From: Dawidia cretensis
GTDB lineage: Bacteria > Bacteroidota > Bacteroidia > Cytophagales > Cyclobacteriaceae
Assembly: GCF_018598175.1 (NCBI RefSeq)
Contig: NZ_JAHESE010000016.1
Location: forward strand, 1 to 64,000
Direction of reading: 5' to 3'
Length of the DNA stretch: 64,000 bases
The notes under the pieces were generated by a model. The model ran no database searches, was not told the origin of the DNA, and saw only the letters and a program-made list of their open reading frames with translations. Positions 41,835-51,310 of this stretch are shown piece after piece. A program made the translations under genes and the position numbers. How positions within the stretch are numbered: the first letter of the stretch is position 1; each line of letters starts with the position of its first letter.

Positions 41835-43373
41835 ATGGCGAATGAAGACAACCTTTTCAAGAATGTGATTGCCCATGCCAAGGAGTATGGGTTTGTTTTT
41901 CCATCCAGTGAAATTTATGACGGGCTTAGCGCCGTATACGACTATGGTCAAAATGGTGCCGAGCTGAAAAACAATATCAAGGAATATTGGTGGAAGTTCA
42001 TGACGCTACTGCACGACAACATCGTGGGCATTGACGCCGCCATCTTTATGCATCCCACCACCTGGAAGGCGTCTGGCCACGTAGATGCCTTTAACGACCC
42101 GATGGTAGACAACCGCGACTCGAAGAAACGTTACCGCGCGGACCAACTGATTGAAGGTGTGATCGAGAAGCTGGAGGAGAAGATTGAGAAGGAAGTTGAA
42201 AAGGCCGCCAAACGCTTTGAGAATTTTGACCGGGCCATGTTTGTGACCACAAACGCCCGCGTGGTAGAATATCAGAAAAAAATTGATGACATCAACGCCC
42301 GGCTGAAAGACGCCATGGGCAATGGCGACATGGCTGCCATGAAGCAACTGATCGACGACCTGGAAATTGCCGACCCTATCTCCGGCACAAAGAACTGGAC
42401 GGACGTGCGCCAGTTTAACCTGATGTTCTCGACTGAGATCGGCTCGCTGGCCGATGATGCCAATAAGATTTACCTGCGTCCTGAAACGGCCCAGGGCATC
42501 TTTGTGAACTTTCTGAACGTGCAGAAGACCGGCCGGATGAAGATCCCCTTTGGTATTGCGCAGATCGGTAAAGCCTTCCGCAACGAGATCGTCGCGCGCC
42601 AATTCATTTTCCGTATGCGCGAGTTTGAGCAAATGGAGATGCAATTCTTTGTGAAGCCGGGCGAAGAGATGAAGTGGTACGAGTACTGGAAAGACAAGCG
42701 GATGAAGTGGCACCAGACCCTGGGCCTGGGCAGCGAGAACTATCGCTACCACGACCATCTCAACCTGGCGCACTATGCCAACGCGGCGTGCGACATTCAG
42801 TTCAACTTCCCGATGGGCTTTCGCGAGCTGGAAGGTATACACTCGCGTACCGACTTCGATCTGAAAGCACACGAAAAGCATTCCGGTAAGAAGCTGCAAT
42901 ACTTCGATACCGAAGATAACCAAAACTATATCCCCTACGTGGTAGAGACGTCGGTGGGGCTTGACCGGATGTTCCTGTCGGTACTCTCCAAATCGTATGT
43001 GGAGGAGAAGCTGGAAGACGGCAGCGAGCGTGTTGTGCTGCGTATACCCGCACCGCTGGCGCCGCACAAGGTGGCTATTCTGCCGCTGATGAAGAAAGAC
43101 GGCCTGCCCGAAAAGGCAGAGGCAATCATGAACGACCTGAAATACGACCTGCGCTGCTTTTACGAAGAAAAAGACGCCATTGGTAAACGTTACAGAAGAC
43201 AGGATGCGATCGGCACACCGTATTGTGTTACGGTCGATCACCAAACGTTGGAAGACGACACCGTCACCATCCGTGATCGCGACACGATGAAACAAGAGCG
43301 TGTGAAGATTGCCGAATTGAAGGCGAAGCTGGTCGACGCCTGCTCGATCAACAACTTGCTGCGGAAGATCTAA
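41835..43373 (+). CDS. glyS: Glycine--tRNA ligase (alpha2 type)
   Basis: A 512-residue class II synthetase of the single-chain dimeric type (sometimes named glyQS). It has the start VIAHAKEYGFVFPSSEIYDGLSAVYDYG, motif 2 region FRNEIVARQFIFRMREFEQMEMQFF, TAQGIF before it (motif 1/2) and motif 3 ETSVGLDRMFLSVL. It charges tRNA-Gly. A C-terminal anticodon-binding domain begins LAPHKVAILPLMKK. A residue insertion rich in Glu/Lys (about 115-160) is typical of the type. A terminator follows. Confidence 0.95.
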   Translation: MANEDNLFKNVIAHAKEYGFVFPSSEIYDGLSAVYDYGQNGAELKNNIKEYWWKFMTLLHDNIVGIDAAIFMHPTTWKASGHVDAFNDPMVDNRDSKKRYRADQLIEGVIEKLEEKIEKEVEKAAKRFENFDRAMFVTTNARVVEYQKKIDDINARLKDAMGNGDMAAMKQLIDDLEIADPISGTKNWTDVRQFNLMFSTEIGSLADDANKIYLRPETAQGIFVNFLNVQKTGRMKIPFGIAQIGKAFRNEIVARQFIFRMREFEQMEMQFFVKPGEEMKWYEYWKDKRMKWHQTLGLGSENYRYHDHLNLAHYANAACDIQFNFPMGFRELEGIHSRTDFDLKAHEKHSGKKLQYFDTEDNQNYIPYVVETSVGLDRMFLSVLSKSYVEEKLEDGSERVVLRIPAPLAPHKVAILPLMKKDGLPEKAEAIMNDLKYDLRCFYEEKDAIGKRYRRQDAIGTPYCVTVDHQTLEDDTVTIRDRDTMKQERVKIAELKAKLVDACSINNLLRKI

Positions 43374-43401
43374 TCACGTTTAACAGGAAGATAATCAACA
43401 G

Positions 43402-43432
43402 GCGCCTGGGCACTCTCCCGGGCGCTTTTTTT
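43402..43432 (+). terminator. Rho-independent terminator of glyS
   Basis: A 9-bp stem (GCGCCTGGG with CCCGGGCGC, one G-U pair), loop CACTCT, then a run of seven Ts. It lies 28 bases after the glyS stop. Confidence 0.88.
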
Positions 43433-43537
43433 GTGCTCCGGGGTACTTTTTGCGCCAGAGAGCAGCGTCTAAAGCCAGCTGGATTTTGTGCTGACGGCAG
43501 AAAACGATTAATCTTGCAGCAAATTTTACCCAGATCT

Positions 43538-44863
43538 ATGGAGTGGAAGCAGCTTTTTTCGCCGCAACGAGCCGGGCAAACCCGGGTGGTGGCGTCGGAA
43601 CAATCGCGCAGCGCCTTTGAGCAAGATTACGACCGGATTATTTTCTCGCAACCCTTCCGGCGGCTGCAAGACAAAACCCAGGTGCATCCGCTGCCTGAAT
43701 ACGACTTTGTACACACTCGCCTGACGCACTCGCTGGAAGTGTCGAGCGTGGGGCGCTCACTCGGTAAGCGTGTGGGAGAGGAGCTGTTAAAGCGCCACCC
43801 CGAGCTCGCCCCAGAATTTTCACTCTTTGACCTCGGCAGCATTGTGGCGGCAGCATCGCTGGCCCACGACTTGGGCAATCCGCCTTTTGGCCACGCCGGC
43901 GAAGATGCCATCTCTGACTTTTTCCTTTGCCACGAACAGGGCCAGCAATTTAAAGTGCATGTGTCGGAAGCGGAGTGGTGCGACCTCATCAAGTTCGAAG
44001 GCAATGCGCAGGGCTTTCGCATCCTCAATAAAAATCAATATGGGCTGAAGCTGACCTACGCCACGCTGGGTGCCTTTACGAAATACCCTTGCCCCGCGCT
44101 TTTTCCCAACCGCGACAAGAACCAACGGAGCCAGAAGAAATTCGGGTTCTTCCAATCGGAGAAAGACATCTTTACGGACGTAGCCGGGCAGCTGGGGCTT
44201 GCGACGACGAGCGACATCAGCTGGAATCGCCACCCACTGGCTTTCCTGGTGGAGGCTGCGGACGATATTTGTTATAGTATAATAGACCTGGAAGACGGGT
44301 GCAGCCTGGGGCTGGTAGGCTACGAAGAAGCACGCCAGCTTTTTGAAAACGTGTTGACAAAGGGTAAATCCAAGATTGGCAAGCTCGACGAGATCAATGG
44401 CCAACAGGAAAAGATCGGCTATCTGCGCGCCCTGGCGATTGGCGACCTGATGGGCGAATGCGCCACGCTGTTCCTGGATCATGAGCAGGAAATTTTGCAA
44501 GGCAACTTTGATGTGGCCCTGGCCGATAAATGCCCCTCGTGGCAGGCGCTTGAGCAAATTATTAAAGTATCACAAGAAAAGATCTACCGCGCGCGCAAGG
44601 TGGTGGAGATCGAAGCGGCCGGGCACGAAGTGTTGCCGGGGCTGCTGGAAGAGTTCACGAAAGCCGGAATGTACCTGATGGAACGGCGGAAGTCGCGCAA
44701 ATATGAGAATTTGCAGAAGCTATTTCCGGCGGAGATCGAGGCGGCTATACGCACGGAGAAAAATGTGTACAATATGCTGCGGCTGGTCATCGACTTTGTG
44801 TCGGGGTTGACGGATCGGCATGCGTTGTCGCTCTACCGTCGCATCAAGGGCATCTCCTTCTAA
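43538..44863 (+). CDS. dgt: Deoxyguanosinetriphosphate triphosphohydrolase-like protein
   Basis: A 441-residue HD-domain dNTP triphosphohydrolase. The start is RSAFEQDYDRIIFSQPFRRLQDKTQV, then RLTHSLEVSSVGRSLG and the HD motif AASLAHDLGNPPFGHAGEDAI, with a later AADDICYSIIDLEDG. This matches bacterial Dgt. It converts dGTP or other dNTPs to the nucleoside and triphosphate. ATG 43538 is chosen; a long in-frame upstream extension lacks homology. A near-match -7 (TAATCTTG) is at 43509-43516. Confidence 0.93.
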   Translation: MEWKQLFSPQRAGQTRVVASEQSRSAFEQDYDRIIFSQPFRRLQDKTQVHPLPEYDFVHTRLTHSLEVSSVGRSLGKRVGEELLKRHPELAPEFSLFDLGSIVAAASLAHDLGNPPFGHAGEDAISDFFLCHEQGQQFKVHVSEAEWCDLIKFEGNAQGFRILNKNQYGLKLTYATLGAFTKYPCPALFPNRDKNQRSQKKFGFFQSEKDIFTDVAGQLGLATTSDISWNRHPLAFLVEAADDICYSIIDLEDGCSLGLVGYEEARQLFENVLTKGKSKIGKLDEINGQQEKIGYLRALAIGDLMGECATLFLDHEQEILQGNFDVALADKCPSWQALEQIIKVSQEKIYRARKVVEIEAAGHEVLPGLLEEFTKAGMYLMERRKSRKYENLQKLFPAEIEAAIRTEKNVYNMLRLVIDFVSGLTDRHALSLYRRIKGISF

Positions 44864-44875
44864 TCCGTGCAACAA

Positions 44876-44912
44876 AAAAGGCTTCAGCGTTCCCTGAACG
44901 CTGAAGCCTTTT
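44876..44912. terminator. Bidirectional terminator between dgt and the Lys-rich small gene
   Basis: A 17-bp perfect stem (AAAAGGCTTCAGCGTTC with GAACGCTGAAGCCTTTT) around a 3-base loop CCT. The ends give A and T runs for both strands, so it can stop the plus-strand dgt and the minus-strand small gene. Confidence 0.9.
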
Positions 44913-44932
44913 GAAGATTGGAAAGCCGTTTA

Positions 44933-45031
44933 TTACTTAGACTTCTTGTCGCGCTTTTCAGCACGTTTTTCCTTCAGGGTCTTAACCGGTTTTTTCTTCT
45001 CTTCTTTCCGAGCATCTTGTGATTTCGCCAT
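44933..45031 (-). CDS. Small Lys-rich protein, 32 residues
   Basis: A complete reading frame from ATG 45029-45031 to TAA at 44933-44935: it begins MAKSQDARKEEKKKPVKTL and ends in EKRDKKSK. About 40% of residues are Lys or Arg. Almost identical short proteins are common in Bacteroidota, often near translation genes, so it is probably real though unnamed. It may bind nucleic acid or ribosomes. It is too short for most gene finders. Confidence 0.7.
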   Translation of the reverse strand: MAKSQDARKEEKKKPVKTLKEKRAEKRDKKSK

Positions 45032-45168
45032 AGCTTGTAAAAGTTATTTGGTCTTCAAAAATAGTAAAAAAAAGTCCACAGTTGTACGGCTGGGGGGCTG
45101 GTAAATAGCACGTTATGAGCGGCGCGAACGGACGTACGGGGGGTGTGCCGACTTCCGGCCAAAATTCT

Positions 45169-45176
45169 TAGCTTTG
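45169..45176 (+). promoter_or_regulatory. -7 promoter element of the MMPL transporter gene
   Basis: TAGCTTTG matches TAnnTTTG, 28 bases before ATG 45205. Confidence 0.5.
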
Positions 45177-45204
45177 GCCCCTCGGATTACTGATATAAAC
45201 AGCT

Positions 45205-47667
45205 ATGTGGAATAGGATCGCCCGGTTTATCATTCAATACAGGTTGCCCTTGATTATCGTCATCGGTTTGCTAACCGTGGTCATGGGGTATTACGCATCA
45301 CGCGTGCAAATGAGCTACGACTTTGCCCGCACGGTGCCACTGTCGGACCCCGACATGATCTACCTTAACAAATTCAAGGAGCAGTTCGGTGAGGACGGCA
45401 ACATGATTGCCGTAGGCGTAAAAGACAGCAACGTCTACAAGCTGAAAAACTTTGAGGCCTTCCGCACGCTTTCCGCCGACATCAAAAAGATTGAAGGTGT
45501 GAACGAGGTGTTGAGCCTGCCGGTCATGAAAATGATCGTGAAAGATACGGCGGCGCAACGGTTTACCCTGCTGCCGGTATTTCCCGAAAAACTTTCCAGC
45601 CAGGCCGACCTTGACACCGCCCTGGCGGTAGCCTACAATCAAAAGGTGTACATGGACCGCATTGTCAATACAAGCAATGGTGCCGCGATGATGTTGGTGT
45701 GGGTACAGAAAGAAGTGATGAACTCTTCCAGGCGGGAGGCCCTGGCACAGTCACTGCAAGATGCTGGCAAACGCTTTGTTGATAACACCGGCATTGAACT
45801 GCATTATGCCGGCTTGCCCTTTATCCGCACGCTGGTAGCCAACGAGGTGAAGCGCGAAATGGCCTTCTTTCTCTACGCCTCAGCCATTGTTACCGGCCTG
45901 ATTATGTTCCTGTTCTTCCGTTCGTTCCGCGCTGTACTCTTCTCGATGATCATTATTGGTATCGTCGTGGTGTGGACACTGGGTACACTGTCGTTGTTCG
46001 GCTTTAAGATCACGCTGCTGAGTGGCCTTATTCCGCCGGTGATTGTGACGATCGGGATTACCAATGCAATCTATTTATTGAATAAATACCATCTGGAGTT
46101 CGTCAAGACCAACAACAAGCTCGAGGCGATTGCCACCGTGGTACAGAAGATGGGCCTGGCTACGTTCCTCACCAACCTTACCGTAGCGATTGGCTTCCTG
46201 ACGCTGCTGTCGACGGATATCCTTATCCTGCGCGAGTTCGGTATTGTGGCGGGGATCAACATCATGGTATTGTTTCTGGTCAGCCTCGTGATGATTCCCA
46301 GTGTGTTTTCGTGGCTGCCGACGCCGTCGGAGAAACACTTGCGCCACCTCAACTTCCGCATCATGGGCGACTTCCTGAAAGGTGTCGACGCGGTGGTACA
46401 TCGTCGTCGTCCGCTGGTTTATATGGTGTCGATGGCGCTGGCCATCTTCTCGGCGTATGGCATGATGCAGCTGCGCTCGGTGTCGTACATGGTAGACGAC
46501 ATTCCGGAAGAAAGCCAGATAAAAAAAGATCTGCACTTCTTTGAAGCCAACTTCACCGGCGTCATGCCGCTGGAGATCGTCGTGGAATTTAAGACGAAGA
46601 AACGCCGCCCGGTGCTGGATGTGAAGAACCTGCAGAAACTGGAAGAGTTTGAAAATTTCCTCGACTCGCTGCCGGAAGTGTCGCGGCCGGTGTCGGTATT
46701 AAGCCTGATCAAAGCTTCCAAACAAGCCTTCTACAATGGCAACCCCGATCGCTACGCGCTGCCGTCGAAGAGCGAGGGCGCATTTATTCTGCGCTATATG
46801 AAGGGCCAGGTCGACCCGAGCGCGGGCGGGGAAGGTAGTGGCGAGGGCAAGGGTCTATTCAAATCGTTCGTAGACTCTACCTTTACCAGGGTGCGGATGT
46901 CGAGTCAAATTGCCGACGTGGGGTCCATTCGCATGGACTCGCTGGTGCACGATGTGATCGAACCGCGCATGCGCTCGATCTTTGTCTCGACAGAAAAAGA
47001 CTCGGTGGTCGCAACAGTCACCGGCTCGACCAAGATCTTTATAAAAGGCAACAAATTCCTTGTCGACAACCTGCGCGAGAGCTTGTTGCTGGCGTTTATT
47101 CTCATCACGCTGTCGATGGCAATTATGTTTGCCAATGTGCGGATGATTGTGATTTCGCTGGTGCCCAACTTGCTGGCGTTGATGATCACGGCGGGGTTGA
47201 TGGGTTATTTCAATATTCCGCTCAAGGCCAGCACGGCGCTGATCTTCAGCATTACGTTTGGTATCTCCGTCGATAACTCCATTCGTTTCCTGGCGAAGTA
47301 CCGGCAGGAGATCCTGGCCAACAACTTCTTTATTCCGGTGGCCGTGACAGATGCTATTCTCGAGACCGGTAAGAGCATCATGTATACTTCTATCGTGCTG
47401 TTTGCGGGCTTTATCATTTTCACATTCTCGTCCTTTGGCGGTACGATTGCGCTGGGCCTGTTAACATCCGTGACGCTGATTATCTCGATGTTCACGAACC
47501 TGATTCTGCTACCGGCGTTGATCCTGACGTTCGACAGACCCAAAAAGAAGAAAGGCGAGCACCTGCCGATCGACGATTTTGATGCAAGTTTTTATGGTGA
47601 GTCGGAGGATGAAGAGATCGACCTGGATAAGATTCAGATTCACAACCGGCACTCGGCTGCCGAGTGA
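45205..47667 (+). CDS. RND-superfamily MMPL-type transporter
   Basis: An 820-residue protein with two RND halves. Each has one helix, a large outer domain, and a cluster of five helices: residues about 10-30, then 225-375; and 400-425, then 630-790. The SSD-like helices include FGISVDNSIRFLAKY (Asp as the proton-relay site in the second half) and IGITNAIYLLNKY in the first. HAE3/MMPL proteins export lipids, hopanoids or hydrophobic compounds. The substrate is unknown, and no membrane-fusion or outer-membrane partner is adjacent. Confidence 0.9.
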   Translation: MWNRIARFIIQYRLPLIIVIGLLTVVMGYYASRVQMSYDFARTVPLSDPDMIYLNKFKEQFGEDGNMIAVGVKDSNVYKLKNFEAFRTLSADIKKIEGVNEVLSLPVMKMIVKDTAAQRFTLLPVFPEKLSSQADLDTALAVAYNQKVYMDRIVNTSNGAAMMLVWVQKEVMNSSRREALAQSLQDAGKRFVDNTGIELHYAGLPFIRTLVANEVKREMAFFLYASAIVTGLIMFLFFRSFRAVLFSMIIIGIVVVWTLGTLSLFGFKITLLSGLIPPVIVTIGITNAIYLLNKYHLEFVKTNNKLEAIATVVQKMGLATFLTNLTVAIGFLTLLSTDILILREFGIVAGINIMVLFLVSLVMIPSVFSWLPTPSEKHLRHLNFRIMGDFLKGVDAVVHRRRPLVYMVSMALAIFSAYGMMQLRSVSYMVDDIPEESQIKKDLHFFEANFTGVMPLEIVVEFKTKKRRPVLDVKNLQKLEEFENFLDSLPEVSRPVSVLSLIKASKQAFYNGNPDRYALPSKSEGAFILRYMKGQVDPSAGGEGSGEGKGLFKSFVDSTFTRVRMSSQIADVGSIRMDSLVHDVIEPRMRSIFVSTEKDSVVATVTGSTKIFIKGNKFLVDNLRESLLLAFILITLSMAIMFANVRMIVISLVPNLLALMITAGLMGYFNIPLKASTALIFSITFGISVDNSIRFLAKYRQEILANNFFIPVAVTDAILETGKSIMYTSIVLFAGFIIFTFSSFGGTIALGLLTSVTLIISMFTNLILLPALILTFDRPKKKKGEHLPIDDFDASFYGESEDEEIDLDKIQIHNRHSAAE

Positions 47668-47757
47668 GCAAAAGAAGATGCTGACAGCGGGGTGCTGAAC
47701 CCATAGGAAATTTGGTGAGGTGCGCTGTTCCATGTCTCGGAAATCGTAAATAACAAA

Positions 47758-47765
47758 TATCTTTG
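47758..47765 (+). promoter_or_regulatory. -7 promoter element of ileS
   Basis: TATCTTTG matches TAnnTTTG, 49 bases before ATG 47815. Confidence 0.5.
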
Positions 47766-47814
47766 CGGTCTTAATCGAAGTAGTACCCATTAACGCGTAA
47801 GATCGTACCTCGAA

Positions 47815-50800
47815 ATGGCCGCCAGATATAATGACCTAAAAGAATTGAATTTTGCACAGATCGCTGCTGAAACCCTTGAATTTTGGAAAAAGGAAGGGAT
47901 TTTCGAGAAATCTGTGACTAATCGTGAAGGGGCACCGTCGTTTACCTTCTACGAAGGCCCGCCTTCTGCAAACGGCACTCCCGGCATTCACCACGTCATG
48001 GCTCGCACGGTGAAAGACATCTTCTGCCGTTACAAAACCCTTCAGGGTTTCCAGGTAAAACGCAAGGGCGGCTGGGACACACACGGCCTGCCGGTAGAGC
48101 TGCAGGTGGAGAAACAGCTGGGCATTACCAAAGACGACATCGGCCGGAAGATCTCGATCGAAGAGTACAACCGCAAGTGCCGCGAGACGGTCATGATGTA
48201 CAAAGACCAGTGGGACGACCTGACCCTGAAAATGGGTTACTGGGTCGACCTCGAGAATCCCTACATCACGTACGAGAAAGAATACATCGAGTCGCTGTGG
48301 TGGTTGCTCAAGCAGTTCTACAACAAGAAACTGCTTTACAAGGGCTACACCATTCAGCCCTATTCACCCGCCGCCGGTACCGGCCTTAGCTCGCACGAGC
48401 TGAACCTGCCCGGCTGCTATAAAGATGTAAAAGATACATCCATCGTGGCGCAGTTCACGGTGAAGCGTGACGCGAAGTCGGAGTTTCTCTTCCCCGATGC
48501 GTTTGGCGACAAAGTATATATCATGGCCTGGACGACCACGCCGTGGACGCTGCCCTCTAACACGTCGCTGGTGGTGGGGGAGAAGATCAACTATGTACAG
48601 GTAAACACCTATAACCCCTATACTCACAAACCGGTTAGTGTAGTGGTGGCAAAAGACCTGCTGGGTAAATACTTCTCTGAAAAGAATAAGGACCTGGCGT
48701 TGGATGCCTATAAAGCCGGCGACAAAGCAATACCCTATCAGGTTGTGCGGGCGTTTACCGGCAAAGACCTTGTGGGCATTGCCTATGAGCAATTGCTGCC
48801 CTACGTGCAGCCGCTGTACGATGCTGACAAAGCCTTTAAAGTAATTGCGGGCGACTTTGTGACAACCGAAGACGGTACGGGTGTGGTACACGCGTCGCCT
48901 ACGTTCGGTGCGGACGACTTCCGGGTATCCAAACAACAAGGTATTCCGCCCATTACAGTAAAAGACGAAGCGGGCAACGAAGTGCCGACGGTAGATCGCA
49001 AGGGTAAGTTTATCGACGCGATCGGTCAGCAACTGCAGGCCGGTGTCGCGCGCTATAGCATCAAGACCCATAAGCCGATGGGCCCTGCTGACTTTTACGT
49101 TAAGAACTATACCAACGAAGACGAGTCGAACCCGGACTACAAGAATACGGATGTGATCATCTCCATCATTTTGAAGGAAGAGAACAAAGCCTTCAAGGTG
49201 GAGAAATATGAGCACACCTATCCGCACTGCTGGCGCACGGACAAGCCCGTATTGTATTATCCGCTGGACTCGTGGTTTATCCGCACCACGGCCCTGAAAG
49301 ACAAAATGGTGGCGCTGAACAAAACCATCAACTGGAAACCGGAGTCGACTGGTACGGGCCGCTTTGGCAACTGGTTGGAGAACCTGGTAGACTGGAACCT
49401 GTCGCGTTCGCGCTATTGGGGCACGCCGCTGCCGATCTGGCGCAGCAAAGATGGTAAGGAAGAGATTTGTATCGGTTCGTTGGAAGAGCTGAATAATGAA
49501 GTAGCCAGGGCTGTTACAGCCGGGCACATGGCGGCGCCGTTGTCGCCGGACTTCGACCTGCACCGTCCCTATGTAGACGATGTGGTGTTGGTTAGCGCCA
49601 GCGGCCAACCGATGTACCGCGAGCCCGACCTGATCGATGTGTGGTTTGACTCGGGCGCCATGCCCTATGCGCAATGGCATTATCCCTTCGAGAACAAGGA
49701 GATCTTTGAAAAGAACTATCCCGCCGATTTCATTGCCGAAGGTGTGGACCAGACGCGTGGTTGGTTCTTCACCTTGCACGCTATTGCGGCGATGATCCAG
49801 GATAGTAGTCCGGAAGTGCAGGCGGTCAATAAAAAGACCGGTAATGGAGGCGTGGCATTTAAGAACGTTATCTCCAACGGCCTGGTACTCGACAAGAATG
49901 GCAACAAAATGTCGAAGAGCAAGGGTAACGTGGTGAACCCGTTCGAGACGTTGAGCAAGTACGGCGCCGACATTGTGCGCTGGTATATGATCGAGAACGC
50001 ACCGCCGTGGGACAACCTCAAATTTGACTTCGAAGGCATTGGAGAAGTACAGCGCCGTTTCTTCGGTACGCTGCAAAACACATATTCGTTCTTTGCTTTG
50101 TATGCCAACATCGACGGCTTTGTAAAAGACGAGTCGAATGTGGTACCATACGAAAAACTGACGTCACTGGACCGCTGGATCATCTCCAAACTGCAGTCGC
50201 TGATCATCGAAGTGACAAAGGCCTACGAAGAGTACGAGCCTACGCGCGCCGCGCGCGCCATTCAGGATTTTGTAAACGATCATCTCTCTAACTGGTACGT
50301 GCGGTTGAACCGCAAGCGTTTCTGGAAAGGCGAGATGAGCGAAGATAAAAAGGCGGCGTATGAAACGTTGTACGAATGCTTGCTGGTAACGGCACAGCTG
50401 ATGTCGCCGATCGCGCCGTTCTTTAGCGAATGGTTATACCGCAACCTGACGGACAACATCCGCGAGGTAGCTGTTACCAACGGTACACCGCTGCGTCACC
50501 TGTCCGTACACCTGACAGACCTGGTACAAGCCGAAGCCCATCGCACCGACGCCGAGCTGGAGAAGTCGATGGCGTATGCGCAGCAGATCTGCTCGTTAGT
50601 ACACTCCATCCGTAAGAACGCACGCATCAAGGTACGAACCCCGTTGCAGCGCATTCTGTTGCCCGTGCTTGATACCGCTTTCGCTACACGCATCAAAACG
50701 GTGGAGGAGATCATCCTGGCCGAGGTGAACGTGAAGAGCATCGACTATATGGACGATACCTCGGGCGTGTTGGTGAAGAAGGTGAAGCCTAATTTGCCTA

Positions 50801-51288
50801 AGCTTGGTAAGCAGTATGGACCGAAGATGAAGGAAGTAGCGGCGGTGATCGCGACACTTACCGCGGACGATATTCGTACCCTGGAGAAACAAGGTGCGCT
50901 TGCGAAAGGTGGATTTGATCTGGCGTTGGATGATGTATTGATCTCATCCGAAGATATACCGGGCTGGTCGGTCGCGACCGAAGGGGCCGTGACGGTAGCG
51001 TTGGATATTACGTTGACGGAGCCACTACGCCGCGAGGGCATTGCCCGCGACTTTGTAAACCGCGTGCAGAACCTGCGTAAAGATATGGGTCTGGAAGTGC
51101 TGGATAAGATTGCGATTGAAGTCGGCAAGCCCGACGACGCTGTTACGGCGGCGCTGACGGACTTCAAAGAGTATATCAGCACGGAAACACAAGCCCTCAC
51201 GTTGGATTTCCGCGAGGCATTGGTGGAAGCCACCGAGGTGGATATGGACGACTTTACTCTTACTGTCAAAATCAGCTTAAAGAAGTAA
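47815..51288 (+). CDS. ileS: Isoleucine--tRNA ligase, eukaryote-like long form
   Basis: An 1157-residue class I synthetase. The HIGH-type motif is in SANGTPGIHHVMARTVKDIFC, editing (CP1) domain about 190-400 with TTPWTLPSNTSLVVG and DGTGVVHASPTFG, KMSKS as NGNKMSKSKGNVVNPF near residue 699, then the anticodon domain. The length and motifs fit the long IleS2-like class, which in other bacteria is linked to low sensitivity to pseudomonic acid. The C-terminal zinc finger of short IleS is not seen. lspA follows after 22 bases. Confidence 0.95.
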   Translation: MAARYNDLKELNFAQIAAETLEFWKKEGIFEKSVTNREGAPSFTFYEGPPSANGTPGIHHVMARTVKDIFCRYKTLQGFQVKRKGGWDTHGLPVELQVEKQLGITKDDIGRKISIEEYNRKCRETVMMYKDQWDDLTLKMGYWVDLENPYITYEKEYIESLWWLLKQFYNKKLLYKGYTIQPYSPAAGTGLSSHELNLPGCYKDVKDTSIVAQFTVKRDAKSEFLFPDAFGDKVYIMAWTTTPWTLPSNTSLVVGEKINYVQVNTYNPYTHKPVSVVVAKDLLGKYFSEKNKDLALDAYKAGDKAIPYQVVRAFTGKDLVGIAYEQLLPYVQPLYDADKAFKVIAGDFVTTEDGTGVVHASPTFGADDFRVSKQQGIPPITVKDEAGNEVPTVDRKGKFIDAIGQQLQAGVARYSIKTHKPMGPADFYVKNYTNEDESNPDYKNTDVIISIILKEENKAFKVEKYEHTYPHCWRTDKPVLYYPLDSWFIRTTALKDKMVALNKTINWKPESTGTGRFGNWLENLVDWNLSRSRYWGTPLPIWRSKDGKEEICIGSLEELNNEVARAVTAGHMAAPLSPDFDLHRPYVDDVVLVSASGQPMYREPDLIDVWFDSGAMPYAQWHYPFENKEIFEKNYPADFIAEGVDQTRGWFFTLHAIAAMIQDSSPEVQAVNKKTGNGGVAFKNVISNGLVLDKNGNKMSKSKGNVVNPFETLSKYGADIVRWYMIENAPPWDNLKFDFEGIGEVQRRFFGTLQNTYSFFALYANIDGFVKDESNVVPYEKLTSLDRWIISKLQSLIIEVTKAYEEYEPTRAARAIQDFVNDHLSNWYVRLNRKRFWKGEMSEDKKAAYETLYECLLVTAQLMSPIAPFFSEWLYRNLTDNIREVAVTNGTPLRHLSVHLTDLVQAEAHRTDAELEKSMAYAQQICSLVHSIRKNARIKVRTPLQRILLPVLDTAFATRIKTVEEIILAEVNVKSIDYMDDTSGVLVKKVKPNLPKLGKQYGPKMKEVAAVIATLTADDIRTLEKQGALAKGGFDLALDDVLISSEDIPGWSVATEGAVTVALDITLTEPLRREGIARDFVNRVQNLRKDMGLEVLDKIAIEVGKPDDAVTAALTDFKEYISTETQALTLDFREALVEATEVDMDDFTLTVKISLKK

Positions 51289-51310
51289 CCTGGAAAAAGG
51301 CTTGAAGCCC

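Noticed and set aside
42006-43295. A 429-codon open frame on the minus strand inside glyS
   Set aside because: It is a shadow of the conserved glyS frame with a His/Val-rich composition and no homology.
48364-50076. A 570-codon open frame on the minus strand inside ileS
   Set aside because: It lies fully opposite a well conserved synthetase gene, has no recognisable domain, and mirrors its codon bias.
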